From contig JAWZYU010000124.1 of NCBI GenBank assembly GCA_038380435.1, positions 310,001 to 374,000 of the forward strand: a stretch of 64,000 nucleotides of DNA. Direction: 5' to 3'. The notes beneath the pieces were generated by a model that worked only from the letters and a program-made list of their open reading frames with translations, was not told the origin of the DNA and ran no database searches. Shown here one piece after another: positions 32,445-45,732 of the stretch (its first letter is position 1; each line of letters starts with the position of its first letter). This DNA comes from Ryuthela nishihirai. Lineage: Eukaryota; Arthropoda; Arachnida; Araneae; Heptathelidae. Made by a program: the position numbers and the translations under genes.

Positions 32445-34818
32445 GGTGGAATCCGGCTCAGGTCACTGCAAAAGAAGGAGAAAAAAAATTAATAATTAGA
32501 ATTGGTAGAGCTAATATAAATCAGTAGTGCGTCGACTAAAGACCACTACAGACTATGCTGAAGAATACTGAACCAAAGAGTAAGCGAAAAGGTTACTATG
32601 AGGTAAAGTCGGGAGCTGGAAAACGCACGTCTGTAGCTGTCAGTGGTCGCAGAGCAAAGGGACGGGCGTTGCACTCAGTGGCACGAGTTGTAAAACCCGT
32701 TGGCGTCAGGGGGAAAACCCAGGGGATTAGTAAAACCCGTTGGCGTCAGGGAGAAAACCCACGGGTTTACCTACTACCGGTCGTACAAGGTTCGGGTTTC
32801 GCGCTGCCATCTATGTGCAAGCATGGGAACTAATTTTTCTTCACCTATCCCCATTTTTTTCCCTTGCTCCACCGAGTGGTACATATGTATATGTATATAT
32901 TTTTTTTTATTTCATTTTTTCCAGCGTGACGTCACCTGCAAACGAGACAGTGCTATATATGCGAGAAGAATATGGGGCAAGTAGAGTATGCACAAGTTTA
33001 TTAAAGTTTATAAGATAACGATAGGAAATTTTAAAGTAATTTTCCTAATAAAATAAACAACCAGTACCAAATGTTTCTAAAATAATTCAATACCAGATGT
33101 TTACCGATCGTCAAACTACTCACGTGTTGACAATTCGATTTCGTTACCATCGTTGAAAGGTTGATAATAGACTTTTTTTTCTTGAAATTTCCGTCATATC
33201 TATCTATTCTACCAACGCATGGAACTCCAGAAGAGTTTATCAAATGTTGTTTTTGATCTAAATTGGGACTGATTTTGCTGTAGGAATCGTTTCCTCTGGC
33301 ATAAACGTTAGAAAGGATCCAAATTAATATATTTTTGCCTTAACGAATAATGGAGAAAAAAATGTCGTTTATTTAAATAAAATATCTCAGCTATTTTTGC
33401 CTAAATGAAACGGAAAATTTTCTTCTTATTAAATTCTTTCATTTGCTACAGTAAATAAGCCATTCTAGAGTAAATAAGCTATTATATTAAGCTTATTTTG
33501 CTAGAGTAAATAAGCTTTCATTTGCTAGAGTAATTTCTAACCGCTTGGGTGAAGTTACCTTTACGTTTTGCCCTGCTATGCTTGTTTGGGAAAAGCTTTT
33601 CTGAATATCCTTTAATTACTCTATATGATTTCGCAAACGTATATCAGTTTATAAGGGGACATCGTATTTTGAAGTTTTCCGATTTATTGGTATATATATA
33701 TATAGTGTGAGGTAATTCTGTCGGAATAAATTTTCACTGCATAAGAAACTAACGGCTACTCACCACACTTCCCTTAATTGTCCGGATGATTTTAGAGAGG
33801 TATAAAAGTGTAAAACTGAAAAATGAATCTAACACGGAAAAATCTAAATCTGACAACAAAGGACAACCTATATATGACGTAGCAACGGTCTGCCCTACGC
33901 AACAGTACTCTCTGAAGGCTTTCATATCGTATATTATTTTCGCTGCGCAACAATTGGAATTCGAAAAAAACAATTGTTGTTCCTCAATTGTTATCGGTTG
34001 GCTTCGAAAAACGATGCTATGGATTCGTGGTTGTTTTACTCGGCCTTTGATCGAACGGAGACTTCCATTCCCTTTCCTTCCTGTCGACGGAGAATTTCAG
34101 AGCAAGTGTGTTATGCGATCCCTTTTTTTTTTGTCACACTATCGTTTTATTTCTTTTAGTTCTTCTGTAGGAGAGGGTCTATGGGTTGTGCGATCCATTT
34201 AGAGGTTCGATCGTGCCCATACCTGTGCTTTCCACAGACGTGAGTTATATGCTGTTTCTCCTAGAGTAGAGTGATTCACTGGATTTTTTTTTTTTAAAGG
34301 TTTTCTAGGTTTTCCTTAGGAATTGGCATTATTCCTGGGATTTTATTTGCTCACTTGTTCCTACCGCTTGGGTCGTGTCGGTCTTTCTTACTTCTGAGCA
34401 GCACTTTTTTTGCACACAATGGGCTAAAGGTCCAGGTCCCATAGACCACGAAGGCTCAGAGTAGGTTGGGGGGTACCCACTGGATCACCCAGTGGGGGGA
34501 CAAGATGGTAGACTCCCCTCAAGGCCATCCAGCGTGTTCTTTAACGTGCACAGGATATGGCCCTCCCGCACACGGAGCCACGGCCTAATGTCCCATCCGA
34601 CGGACGGAGGTCATTCCAATACCATCGGTGTCCTCTACTGACCGCGGGTAGGGCGGAGATTAATGTAAACGCAGGAAGAGACTTATGGGTGGAGGGTCAC
34701 CAGCGTGTGAATTTACTTTTTAAGTGTTCTGACCTCCTCCTCCAACCCTTCGAACAAAATAACAGGGAGGTGTTTTGTGAATTGGGTTTCGATGCCGTGT
34801 GAAAATAATTTAATGTTT

Positions 34819-35643
34819 GGTGTATTCCCCCGCTCTAAGGGGAAGTGGTTATGTGGTTAGGGTGTAGGTGTCGCGTGAAATTTTTTCGGTGTACTCTCCC
34901 CCCTAACAGGAAGGGGTTATGTGGCTTGGTTTTAGGTAGCGTGTGAAAATTTTTTTGTGTATTCCCCCCCCCTCTAAGAGGAAGGGGTTATGTTGGTTGG
35001 GTGTAGGTATCGTGTGAAATTTTTTCGATGAACTCTCCCCCCCTAACAGGAAGGGGTCATGTCGGTTGGTTGTAGGTAGCTTGTGAAAATTTTTTGGTGT
35101 AATCCCACAGTCCAATAGGAAGGGGTTATTTGGGTTGGGTGTAGGTATCCTGTGAAAATTTTTCGGTGTACTCTCCCCCCCCATAAGAGGAAGGGGTTAT
35201 GTTGGTTGGTTGTAGGTAGCGTGTGAAATTTTTTTGGTGTATTCCCACCGTCCAAAAGGAAGGGGTTATGTGGATTAGGTGTAGGTATCGTGTGAAATTT
35301 TTTCGGTGTACTCTCCCCCCCATAAGAGGAAGGGGTTATGTTGGTTGGTTGTAGGTAGCGTGTGAAATTTTTTTGGTGTATTCCCACCGTCCAAAAGGAA
35401 GGGGTTATGTGGATTAGGTGTAGGTATCGTGTGAAATTTTTTCGGTGTACTCTCCCCCCCCCCCTTCCATAAGAGGAAGGGGCTATGTGGGTTGGTTGTA
35501 GGTAGCGTGTGAAAATTTTTTGGTGTATTCCCACCGTCCAATAGGAAGGGGTTGTGTGAAATTTTTTCGGTGTATCCCCCCCTCCTCTAAGAGGAAGGGG
35601 TTATGTGGGTTGGGTGTCGAGGACCTGTGAATTATTTTTTTTT
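34819..35643. repeat. Minisatellite block, units 7/8
   Basis: Same monomer order as the reference block; poly-C tract 11. Confidence 0.95.
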
Positions 35644-36095
35644 CTTTTGTACCTTATTATGAAGTGTCGGGTGACTCTCAACTTCCCTTCACACTTTATC
35701 CAGGCTTAGGACTGGCAGCGCATTGCGCTGGCGTGTTTAAAAGTTGTCTGTCTCTCTGGTGGACTTGGTATCATAGCACAATGTGCAGAGTTTTACAACG
35801 ACATAGAAAAAAGAATACAATGCACAGCAAAAGTGACATACAAACAATACAAACATACAGGAAACAGCGAGAGTGTCTTCTCTTTGCTTTTAAGAAATTT
35901 TTTATATTTTTTTTTTTTTATTTTTGAACATTTAAATTTTTTTTTTTTTATTTTTGAACATTTAAATATTTTTTTTTTTGGTTTTTTGATTTTCACTTAA
36001 TTCTTCTTTCAGTTTTTCCTGTTTAGGATGCCAAACCCTTCCCGGACATGGCAGTCAGTCCCGGAAGGGGAGGCCGCTTCCCGATAGCTGCGACA

Positions 36096-37487
36096 TCACA
36101 CTGCGGTGGTGAAGACGTCGAGCCGTTCCTTGAGCGACGCTGCCGCCCGACCCCTCCTCTGGATCAAGACAGCAGAGACGTGCAAGGCGACGCCGAAGGC
36201 CGTGGCCACACACATCTTCGATCCCATGAAGAGCAGGACTGCGCGGTCGCCACCGGTGGACCGGAGCAGTCCTGCCACGGGAGGGTAGATGAGGTTGGCC
36301 ACTCCCTGGAAGAGCCGCACCAGGGTGAAGGTGCCGTTCATGTTGTCGACTCCGTGATTCGAGCTAAGCAGGAGGGGGATCAGGATGGTCCACACTCCGG
36401 TTCCCACTCCTGCGGCGACGGAGGCAACAACAAGCTGCCAGTACTCGCGGCAGAAAGGCAGTGAGATGACGGCTGCAGCCGAGACGGAGACGGCCGCGAT
36501 GTATTCGGCCGTCCTCGGCAGGGGAGAGCGGCTGGCGAGAAGACCATACGAGAGGCGCACGACCAGGTCGCCGGCAGCAGAGTAGGCGAGAAGCAGCATG
36601 GCACTGCTCTTCTCGATCCCCAGCGACTTGGCGTGCTGGGGAATGTAGTGCAGGAAGTGAGGGTTGCCCATACCCATCGCGAAGATGGAAGCGCTCGTGA
36701 GGAGGAACAGGCCGTCCGTGAGGAAACGGAGGGACAGCCTCTCGGCGACCACCTTCGCGCAGGATCTGGGTGCCAGCTCTCCAGCTTCCGCGGGGGTCAC
36801 GACGACGGCATCGTTGCTGCCGCCGGCGGGCACCTCGCGGAAGCGGCTCTCGGGCCGAACGAAGAGCAGGCCGCAGACTGCGATGAGCGTGAAGCAGCCG
36901 GCCAGCACGAGGAACGTGTAGTGCAGGCCGACCGCCAGCAGCAGCTCGTTGATCGCAGTGGGCAGGGCCATGGCCCCGAAGCAGCCTCCCGACAGGGCGA
37001 CGGCCATCGCTGCCGGCCTCCGTGTCGTGAAGTACTTTCCAGTGCACACTATGCCGGTGGTGATGGCAAAGGATGCACCGACCCCCATGAGGCCTCCAAT
37101 GGTACCTATGAGGAAGGAACCGGAGGTGGCCAGGTAGCTGAGGGCAAGGCCAGCGCTGCACAGCAATCCGCCCAGACACACGAGCGGCCTGTATCCGAAG
37201 GTAGACATGAGGATCCCTGTCACCGGTGAGAAGACCAGCGATAGGGTTCCTAGCAGCCCCGGGATCCAGGCCGCCTGGGACGGAGATGTATCAGGAAACT
37301 CCAGGAAGATCGCCACCTTCAGAGCGCTGAAGGACTTGACGAATCCTGAAAGGAGAAAGGTTATGAGAAAGCAGCCACCAGCGACGGCCCACCCGTATCC
37401 TCCATCGGGTGGAACCATCTTGGTGGCTGTGGTGGCGTTGGCACGCTCTTCCTCTACTCCCTTCGTCGCTGCAACTGGAACGGACAT
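36096..37487 (-). CDS. Monocarboxylate transporter-like MFS protein, copy 8
   Basis: Intact copy encoding the consensus 463-aa protein. A single T to A change in the 5' leader (37501; GGCACAGG instead of GGCTCAGG) turns the GAG codon four codons upstream of the ATG codon's TCC-ACC leader into GTG. This makes a bacterial-style start five codons upstream look possible (end 37502). In a eukaryote the ATG at 37487, in ACCATG context and shared by all copies, is the start; the in-frame TGA further upstream is kept. The change lies inside the predicted exon, seven bases after the splice acceptor. Confidence 0.92.
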   Translation of the reverse strand: MSVPVAATKGVEEERANATTATKMVPPDGGYGWAVAGGCFLITFLLSGFVKSFSALKVAIFLEFPDTSPSQAAWIPGLLGTLSLVFSPVTGILMSTFGYRPLVCLGGLLCSAGLALSYLATSGSFLIGTIGGLMGVGASFAITTGIVCTGKYFTTRRPAAMAVALSGGCFGAMALPTAINELLLAVGLHYTFLVLAGCFTLIAVCGLLFVRPESRFREVPAGGSNDAVVVTPAEAGELAPRSCAKVVAERLSLRFLTDGLFLLTSASIFAMGMGNPHFLHYIPQHAKSLGIEKSSAMLLLAYSAAGDLVVRLSYGLLASRSPLPRTAEYIAAVSVSAAAVISLPFCREYWQLVVASVAAGVGTGVWTILIPLLLSSNHGVDNMNGTFTLVRLFQGVANLIYPPVAGLLRSTGGDRAVLLFMGSKMCVATAFGVALHVSAVLIQRRGRAAASLKERLDVFTTAV

Positions 37488-39861
37488 GGTGGAATCCGGC
37501 ACAGGTCACTGCAAAAGAAGGAGAAAAAAAATTAATAATTAGAATTGGTAGAGCTAATATAAATCAGTAGTGCGTCGACTAAAGACCACTACAGACTATG
37601 CTGAAGAATACTGAACCAAAGAGTAAGCGAAAAGGTTACTATGAGGTAAAGTCGGGAGCTGGAAAACGCACGTCTGTAGCTGTCAGTGGTCGCAGAGCAA
37701 AGGGACGGGCGTTGCACTCAGTGGCACGAGTTGTAAAACCCGTTGGCGTCAGGGGGAAAACCCAGGGGATTAGTAAAACCCGTTGGCGTCAGGGAGAAAA
37801 CCCACGGGTTTACCTACTACCGGTCGTACAAGGTTCGGGTTTCGCGCTGCCATCTATGTGCAAGCATGGGAACTAATTTTTCTTCACCTATCCCCATTTT
37901 TTTCCCTTGCTCCACCGAGTGGTACATATGTATATGTATATATTTTTTTTTATTTCATTTTTTCCAGCGTGACGTCACCTGCAAACGAGACAGTGCTATA
38001 TATGCGAGAAGAATATGGGGCAAGTAGAGTATGCACAAGTTTATTAAAGTTTATAAGATAACGATAGGAAATTTTAAAGTAATTTTCCTAATAAAATAAA
38101 CAACCAGTACCAAATGTTTCTAAAATAATTCAATACCAGATGTTTACCGATCGTCAAACTACTCACGTGTTGACAATTCGATTTCGTTACCATCGTTGAA
38201 AGGTTGATAATAGACTTTTTTTTCTTGAAATTTCCGTCATATCTATCTATTCTACCAACGCATGGAACTCCAGAAGAGTTTATCAAATGTTGTTTTTGAT
38301 CTAAATTGGGACTGATTTTGCTGTAGGAATCGTTTCCTCTGGCATAAACGTTAGAAAGGATCCAAATTAATATATTTTTGCCTTAACGAATAATGGAGAA
38401 AAAAATGTCGTTTATTTAAATAAAATATCTCAGCTATTTTTGCCTAAATGAAACGGAAAATTTTCTTCTTATTAAATTCTTTCATTTGCTACAGTAAATA
38501 AGCCATTCTAGAGTAAATAAGCTATTATATTAAGCTTATTTTGCTAGAGTAAATAAGCTTTCATTTGCTAGAGTAATTTCTAACCGCTTGGGTGAAGTTA
38601 CCTTTACGTTTTGCCCTGCTATGCTTGTTTGGGAAAAGCTTTTCTGAATATCCTTTAATTACTCTATATGATTTCGCAAACGTATATCAGTTTATAAGGG
38701 GACATCGTATTTTGAAGTTTTCCGATTTATTGGTATATATATATATAGTGTGAGGTAATTCTGTCGGAATAATTTTTCACTGCATAAGAAACTAACGGCT
38801 ACTCACCACACTTCCCTTAATTGTCCGGATGATTTTAGAGAGGTATAAAAGTGTAAAACTGAAAAATGAATCTAACACGGAAAAATCTAAATCTGACAAC
38901 AAAGGACAACCTATATATGACGTAGCAACGGTCTGCCCTACGCAACAGTACTCTCTGAAGGCTTTCATATCGTATATTATTTTCGCTGCGCAACAATTGG
39001 AATTCGAAAAAAACAATTGTTGTTCCTCAATTGTTATCGGTTGGCTTCGAAAAACGATGCTATGGATTCGTGGTTGTTTTACTCGGCCTTTGATCGAACG
39101 GAGACTTCCATTCCCTTTCCTTCCTGTCGACGGAGAATTTCAGAGCAAGTGTGTTATGCGATCCCTTTTTTTTTTGTCACACTATCGTTTTATTTCTTTT
39201 AGTTCTTCTGTAGGAGAGGGTCTATGGGTTGTGCGATCCATTTAGAGGTTCGATCGTGCCCATACCTGTGCTTTCCACAGACGTGAGTTATATGCTGTTT
39301 CTCCTAGAGTAGAGTGATTCACTGGATTTTTTTTTTTTAAAGGTTTTCTAGGTTTTCCTTAGGAATTGGCATTATTCCTGGGATTTTATTTGCTCACTTG
39401 TTCCTACCGCTTGGGTCGTGTCGGTCTTTCTTACTTCTGAGCAGCACTTTTTTTGCACACAATGGGCTAAAGGTCCAGGTCCCATAGACCACGAAGGCTC
39501 AGAGTAGGTTGGGGGGTACCCACTGGATCACCCAGTGGGGGGACAAGATGGTAGACTCCCCTCAAGGCCATCCAGCGTGTTCTTTAACGTGCACAGGATA
39601 TGGCCCTCCCGCACACGGAGCCACGGCCTAATGTCCCATCCGACGGACGGAGGTCATTCCAATACCATCGGTGTCCTCTACTGACCGCGGGTAGGGCGGA
39701 GATTAATGTAAACGCAGGAAGAGACTTATGGGTGGAGGGTCACCAGCGTGTGAATTTACTTTTTAAGTGTTCTGACCTCCTCCTCCAACCCTTCGAACAA
39801 AATAACAGGGAGGTGTTTTGTGAATTGGGTTTCGATGCCGTGTGAAAATAATTTAATGTTT

Positions 39862-40688
39862 GGTGTATTCCCCCGCTCTAAGGGGAAGTGGTTATGTGGT
39901 TAGGGTGTAGGTGTCGCGTGAAATTTTTTCGGTGTACTCTCCCCCCTAACAGGAAGGGGTTATGTGGCTTGGTTTTAGGTAGCGTGTGAAAATTTTTTTG
40001 TGTATTCCCCCCCCCTCTAAGAGGAAGGGGTTATGTTGGTTGGGTGTAGGTATCGTGTGAAATTTTTTCGATGAACTCTCCCCCCCTAACAGGAAGGGGT
40101 CATGTCGGTTGGTTGTAGGTAGCTTGTGAAAATTTTTTGGTGTAATCCCACAGTCCAATAGGAAGGGGTTATTTGGGTTGGGTGTAGGTATCCTGTGAAA
40201 ATTTTTCGGTGTACTCTCCCCCCCCATAAGAGGAAGGGGTTATGTTGGTTGGTTGTAGGTAGCGTGTGAAATTTTTTTGGTGTATTCCCACCGTCCAAAA
40301 GGAAGGGGTTATGTGGATTAGGTGTAGGTATCGTGTGAAATTTTTTCGGTGTACTCTCCCCCCCATAAGAGGAAGGGGTTATGTTGGTTGGTTGTAGGTA
40401 GCGTGTGAAATTTTTTTGGTGTATTCCCACCGTCCAAAAGGAAGGGGTTATGTGGATTAGGTGTAGGTATCGTGTGAAATTTTTTCGGTGTACTCTCCCC
40501 CCCCCCCCCTTCCATAAGAGGAAGGGGCTATGTGGGTTGGTTGTAGGTAGCGTGTGAAAATTTTTTGGTGTATTCCCACCGTCCAATAGGAAGGGGTTGT
40601 CTGAAATTTTTTCGGTGTATCCCCCCCTCCTCTAAGAGGAAGGGGTTATGTGGGTTGGGTGTCGAGGACCTGTGAATTATTTTTTTTT
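39862..40688. repeat. Minisatellite block, units 8/9
   Basis: Same monomer order; poly-C tract 13. A private G to C at 40601 changes GTTGTGTGAAA to GTTGTCTGAAA in the truncated monomer. Confidence 0.95.
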
Positions 40689-41140
40689 CTTTTGTACCTT
40701 ATTATGAAGTGTCGGGTGACTCTCAACTTCCCTTCACACTTTATCCAGGCTTAGGACTGGCAGCGCATTGCGCTGGCGTGTTTAAAAGTTGTCTGTCTCT
40801 CTGGTGGACTTGGTATCATAGCACAATGTGCAGAGTTTTACAACGACATAGAAAAAAGAATACAATGCACAGCAAAAGTGACATACAAACAATACAAACA
40901 TACAGGAAACAGCGAGAGTGTCTTCTCTTTGCTTTTAAGAAATTTTTTATATTTTTTTTTTTTTATTTTTGAACATTTAAATTTTTTTTTTTTTATTTTT
41001 GAACATTTAAATATTTTTTTTTTTGGTTTTTTGATTTTCACTTAATTCTTCTTTCAGTTTTTCCTGTTTAGGATGCCAAACCCTTCCCGGACATGGCAGT
41101 CAGTCCCGGAAGGGGAGGCCGCTTCCCGATAGCTGCGACA

Positions 41141-42532
41141 TCACACTGCGGTGGTGAAGACGTCGAGCCGTTCCTTGAGCGACGCTGCCGCCCGACCCCT
41201 CCTCTGGATCAAGACAGCAGAGACGTGCAAGGCGACGCCAAAGGCCGTGGCCACACACATCTTCGATCCCATGAAGAGCAGGACTGCGCGGTCGCCACCG
41301 GTGGACCGGAGCAGTCCTGCCACGGGAGGGTAGATGAGGTTGGCCACTCCCTGGAAGAGCCGCACCAGGGTGAAGGTGCCGTTCATGTTGTCGACTCCGT
41401 GATTCGAGCTAAGCAGGAGGGGGATCAGGATGGTCCACACTCCGGTTCCCACTCCTGCGGCGACGGAGGCAACAACAAGCTGCCAGTACTCGCGGCAGAA
41501 AGGCAGTGAGATGACGGCTGCAGCCGAGACGGAGACGGCCGCGATGTATTCGGCCGTCCTCGGCAGGGGAGAGCGGCTGGCGAGAAGACCATACGAGAGG
41601 CGCACGACCAGGTCGCCGGCAGCAGAGTAGGCGAGAAGCAGCATGGCACTGCTCTTCTCGATCCCCAGCGACTTGGCGTGCTGGGGAATGTAGTGCAGGA
41701 AGTGAGGGTTGCCCATACCCATCGCGAAGATGGAAGCGCTCGTGAGGAGGAACAGGCCGTCCGTGAGGAAACGGAGGGACAGACTCTCGGCGACCACCTT
41801 CGCGCAGGATCTGGGTGCCAGCTCTCCAGCTTCCGCGGGGGTCACGACGACGGCATCGTTGCTGCCGCCGGCGGGCACCTCGCGGAAGCGGCTCTCGGGC
41901 CGAACGAAGAGCAGGCCGCAGACTGCGATGAGCGTGAAGCAGCCGGCCAGCACGAGGAACGTGTAGTGCAGGCCGACCGCCAGCAGCAGCTCGTTGATCG
42001 CAGTGGGCAGGGCCATGGCCCCGAAGCAGCCTCCCGACAGGGCGACGGCCATCGCTGCCGGCCTCCGTGTCGTGAAGTACTTTCCAGTGCACACTATGCC
42101 GGTGGTGATGGCAAAGGATGCACCGACCCCCATGAGGCCTCCAATGGTACCTATGAGGAAGGAACCGGAGGTGGCCAGGTAGCTGAGGGCAAGGCCAGCG
42201 CTGCACAGCAATCCGCCCAGACACACGAGCGGCCTGTATCCGAAGGTAGACATGAGGATCCCTGTCACCGGTGAGAAGACCAGCGATAGGGTTCCTAGCA
42301 GCCCCGGGATCCAGGCCGCCTGGGACGGAGATGTATCAGGAAACTCCAGGAAGATCGCCACCTTCAGAGCGCTGAAGGACTTGACGAATCCTGAAAGGAG
42401 AAAGGTTATGAGAAAGCAGCCACCAGCGACGGCCCACCCGTATCCTCCATCGGGTGGAACCATCTTGGTGGCTGTGGTGGCGTTGGCACGCTCTTCCTCT
42501 ACTCCCTTCGTCGCTGCAACTGGAACGGACAT
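41141..42532 (-). CDS. Monocarboxylate transporter-like MFS protein, copy 9 (Ser250 variant)
   Basis: Intact copy with Ser instead of Arg250 (plus-strand base 41783, codon AGG to AGT), at the end of the central cytoplasmic loop before TM7. It also has the silent TTT at Phe431 shared with copy 2. Among interior units this one has the most private changes (see findings). Loss of one basic residue at a loop/TM7 boundary could alter topology signals slightly but leaves the TM8 Asp307/Arg311 pair and both MCT signatures intact. Confidence 0.92.
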   Translation of the reverse strand: MSVPVAATKGVEEERANATTATKMVPPDGGYGWAVAGGCFLITFLLSGFVKSFSALKVAIFLEFPDTSPSQAAWIPGLLGTLSLVFSPVTGILMSTFGYRPLVCLGGLLCSAGLALSYLATSGSFLIGTIGGLMGVGASFAITTGIVCTGKYFTTRRPAAMAVALSGGCFGAMALPTAINELLLAVGLHYTFLVLAGCFTLIAVCGLLFVRPESRFREVPAGGSNDAVVVTPAEAGELAPRSCAKVVAESLSLRFLTDGLFLLTSASIFAMGMGNPHFLHYIPQHAKSLGIEKSSAMLLLAYSAAGDLVVRLSYGLLASRSPLPRTAEYIAAVSVSAAAVISLPFCREYWQLVVASVAAGVGTGVWTILIPLLLSSNHGVDNMNGTFTLVRLFQGVANLIYPPVAGLLRSTGGDRAVLLFMGSKMCVATAFGVALHVSAVLIQRRGRAAASLKERLDVFTTAV

Positions 42533-44906
42533 GGTGGAATCCGGCTCAGGTCACTGCAAAAGAAGGAGAAAAAAAATTAATAATTAGAATTGGTAGAGCT
42601 AATATAAATCAGTAGTGCGTCGACTAAAGACCACTACAGACTATGCTGAAGAATACTGAACCAAAGAGTAAGCGAAAAGGTTACTATGAGGTAAAGTCGG
42701 GAGCTGGAAAACGCACGTCTGTAGCTGTCAGTGGTCGCAGAGCAAAGGGACAGGCGTTGCACTCAGTGGCACGAGTTGTAAAACCCGTTGGCGTCAGGGG
42801 GAAAACCCAGGGGATTAGTAAAACCCGTTGGCGTCAGGGAGAAAACCCACGGGTTTACCTACTACCGGTCGTACAAGGTTCGGGTTTCGCGCTGCCATCT
42901 ATGTGCAAGCATGGGAACTAATTTTTCTTCACCTATCCCCATTTTTTTCCCTTGCTCCACCGAGTGGTACATATGTATATGTATATATTTTTTTTTATTT
43001 CATTTTTTCCAGCGTGACGTCACCTGCAAACGAGACAGTGCTATATATGCGAGAAGAATATGGGGCAAGTAGAGTATGCACAAGTTTATTAAAGTTTATA
43101 AGATAACGATAGGAAATTTTAAAGTAATTTTCCTAATAAAATAAACAACCAGTACCAAATGTTTCTAAAATAATTCAATACCAGATGTTTACCGATCGTC
43201 AAACTACTCACGTGTTGACAATTCGATTTCGTTACCATCGTTGAAAGGTTGATAATAGACTTTTTTTTCTTGAAATTTCCGTCATATCTATCTATTCTAC
43301 CAACGCATGGAACTCCAGAAGAGTTTATCAAATGTTGTTTTTGATCTAAATTGGGACTGATTTTGCTGTAGGAATCGTTTCCTCTGGCATAAACGTTAGA
43401 AAGGATCCAAATTAATATATTTTTGCCTTAACGAATAATGGAGAAAAAAATGTCGTTTATTTAAATAAAATATCTCAGCTATTTTTGCCTAAATGAAACG
43501 GAAAATTTTCTTCTTATTAAATTCTTTCATTTGCTACAGTAAATAAGCCATTCTAGAGTAAATAAGCTATTATATTAAGCTTATTTTGCTAGAGTAAATA
43601 AGCTTTCATTTGCTAGAGTAATTTCTAACCGCTTGGGTGAAGTTACCTTTACGTTTTGCCCTGCTATGCTTGTTTGGGAAAAGCTTTTCTGAATATCCTT
43701 TAATTACTCTATATGATTTCGCAAACGTATATCAGTTTATAAGGGGACATCGTATTTTGAAGTTTTCCGATTTATTGGTATATATATATATAGTGTGAGG
43801 TAATTCTGTCGGAATAATTTTTCACTGCATAAGAAACTAACGGCTACTCACCACACTTCCCTTAATTGTCCGGATGATTTTAGAGAGGTATAAAAATGTA
43901 AAACTGAAAAATGAATCTAACACGGAAAAATCTAAATCTGACAACAAAGGACAACCTATATATGACGTAGCAACGGTCTGCCCTACGCAACAGTACTCTC
44001 TGAAGGCTTTCATATCGTATATTATTTTCGCTGCGCAACAATTGGAATTCGAAAAAAACAATTGTTGTTCCTCAATTGTTATCGGTTGGCTTCGAAAAAC
44101 GATGCTATGGATTCGTGGTTGTTTTACTCGGCCTTTGATCGAACGGAGACTTCCATTCCCTTTCCTTCCTGTCGACGGAGAATTTCAGAGCAAGTGTGTT
44201 ATGCGATCCCTTTTTTTTTTGTCACACTATCGTTTTATTTCTTTTAGTTCTTCTGTAGGAGAGGGTCTATGGGTTGTGCGATCCATTTAGAGGTTCGATC
44301 GTGCCCATACCTGTGCTTTCCACAGACGTGAGTTATATGCTGTTTCTCCTAGAGTAGAGTGATTCACTGGATTTTTTTTTTTTAAAGGTTTTCTAGGTTT
44401 TCCTTAGGAATTGGCATTATTCCTGGGATTTTATTTGCTCACTTGTTCCTACCGCTTGGGTCGTGTCGGTCTTTCTTACTTCTGAGCAGCACTTTTTTTG
44501 CACACAATGGGCTAAAGGTCCAGGTCCCATAGACCACGAAGGCTCAGAGTAGGTTGGGGGGTACCCACTGGATCACCCAGCGGGGGGACAAGATGGTAGA
44601 CTCCCCTCAAGGCCATCCAGCGTGTTCTTTAACGTGCACAGGATATGGCCCTCCCGCACACGGAGCCACGGCCTAATGTCCCATCCGACGGACGGAGGTC
44701 ATTCCAATACCATCGGTGTCCTCTACTGACCGCGGGTAGGGCGGAGATTAATGTAAACGCAGGAAGAGACTTATGGGTGGAGGGTCACCAGCGTGTGAAT
44801 TTACTTTTTAAGTGTTCTGACCTCCTCCTCCAACCCTTCGAACAAAATAACAGGGAGGTGTTTTGTGAATTGGGTTTCGATGCCGTGTGAAAATAATTTA
44901 ATGTTT

Positions 44907-45732
44907 GGTGTATTCCCCCGCTCTAAGGGGAAGTGGTTATGTGGTTAGGGTGTAGGTGTCGCGTGAAATTTTTTCGGTGTACTCTCCCCCCTAACAGGAA
45001 GGGGTTATGTGGCTTGGTTTTAGGTAGCGTGTGAAAATTTTTTTGTGTATTCCCCCCCCCTCTAAGAGGAAGGGGTTATGTTGGTTGGGTGTAGGTATCG
45101 TGTGAAATTTTTTCGATGAACTCTCCCCCCCTAACAGGAAGGGGTCATGTCGGTTGGTTGTAGGTAGCTTGTGAAAATTTTTTGGTGTAATCCCACAGTC
45201 CAATAGGAAGGGGTTATTTGGGTTGGGTGTAGGTATCCTGTGAAAATTTTTCGGTGTACTCTCCCCCCCCATAAGAGGAAGGGGTTATGTTGGTTGGTTG
45301 TAGGTAGCGTGTGAAATTTTTTTGGTGTATTCCCACCGTCCAAAAGGAAGGGGTTATGTGGATTAGGTGTAGGTATCGTGTGAAATTTTTTCGGTGTACT
45401 CTCCCCCCCATAAGAGGAAGGGGTTATGTTGGTTGGTTGTAGGTAGCGTGTGAAATTTTTTTGGTGTATTCCCACCGTCCAAAAGGAAGGGGTTATGTGG
45501 ATTAGGTGTAGGTATCGTGTGAAATTTTTTCGGTGTACTCTCCCCCCCCCCCCTTCCATAAGAGGAAGGGGCTATGTGGGTTGGTTGTAGGTAGCGTGTG
45601 AAAATTTTTTGGTGTATTCCCACCGTCCAATAGGAAGGGGTTGTGTGAAATTTTTTCGGTGTATCCCCCCCTCCTCTAAGAGGAAGGGGTTATGTGGGTT
45701 GGGTGTCGAGGACCTGTGAATTATTTTTTTTT
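44907..45732. repeat. Minisatellite block, units 9/10
   Basis: Same monomer order as the reference block; poly-C tract 12. Confidence 0.95.

Noticed and set aside
36096..37502. 468-residue extended version of transporter copy 8
   Set aside because: The extension depends on a GTG start made by one substitution. The shared ATG in ACCATG context is the expected eukaryotic start.
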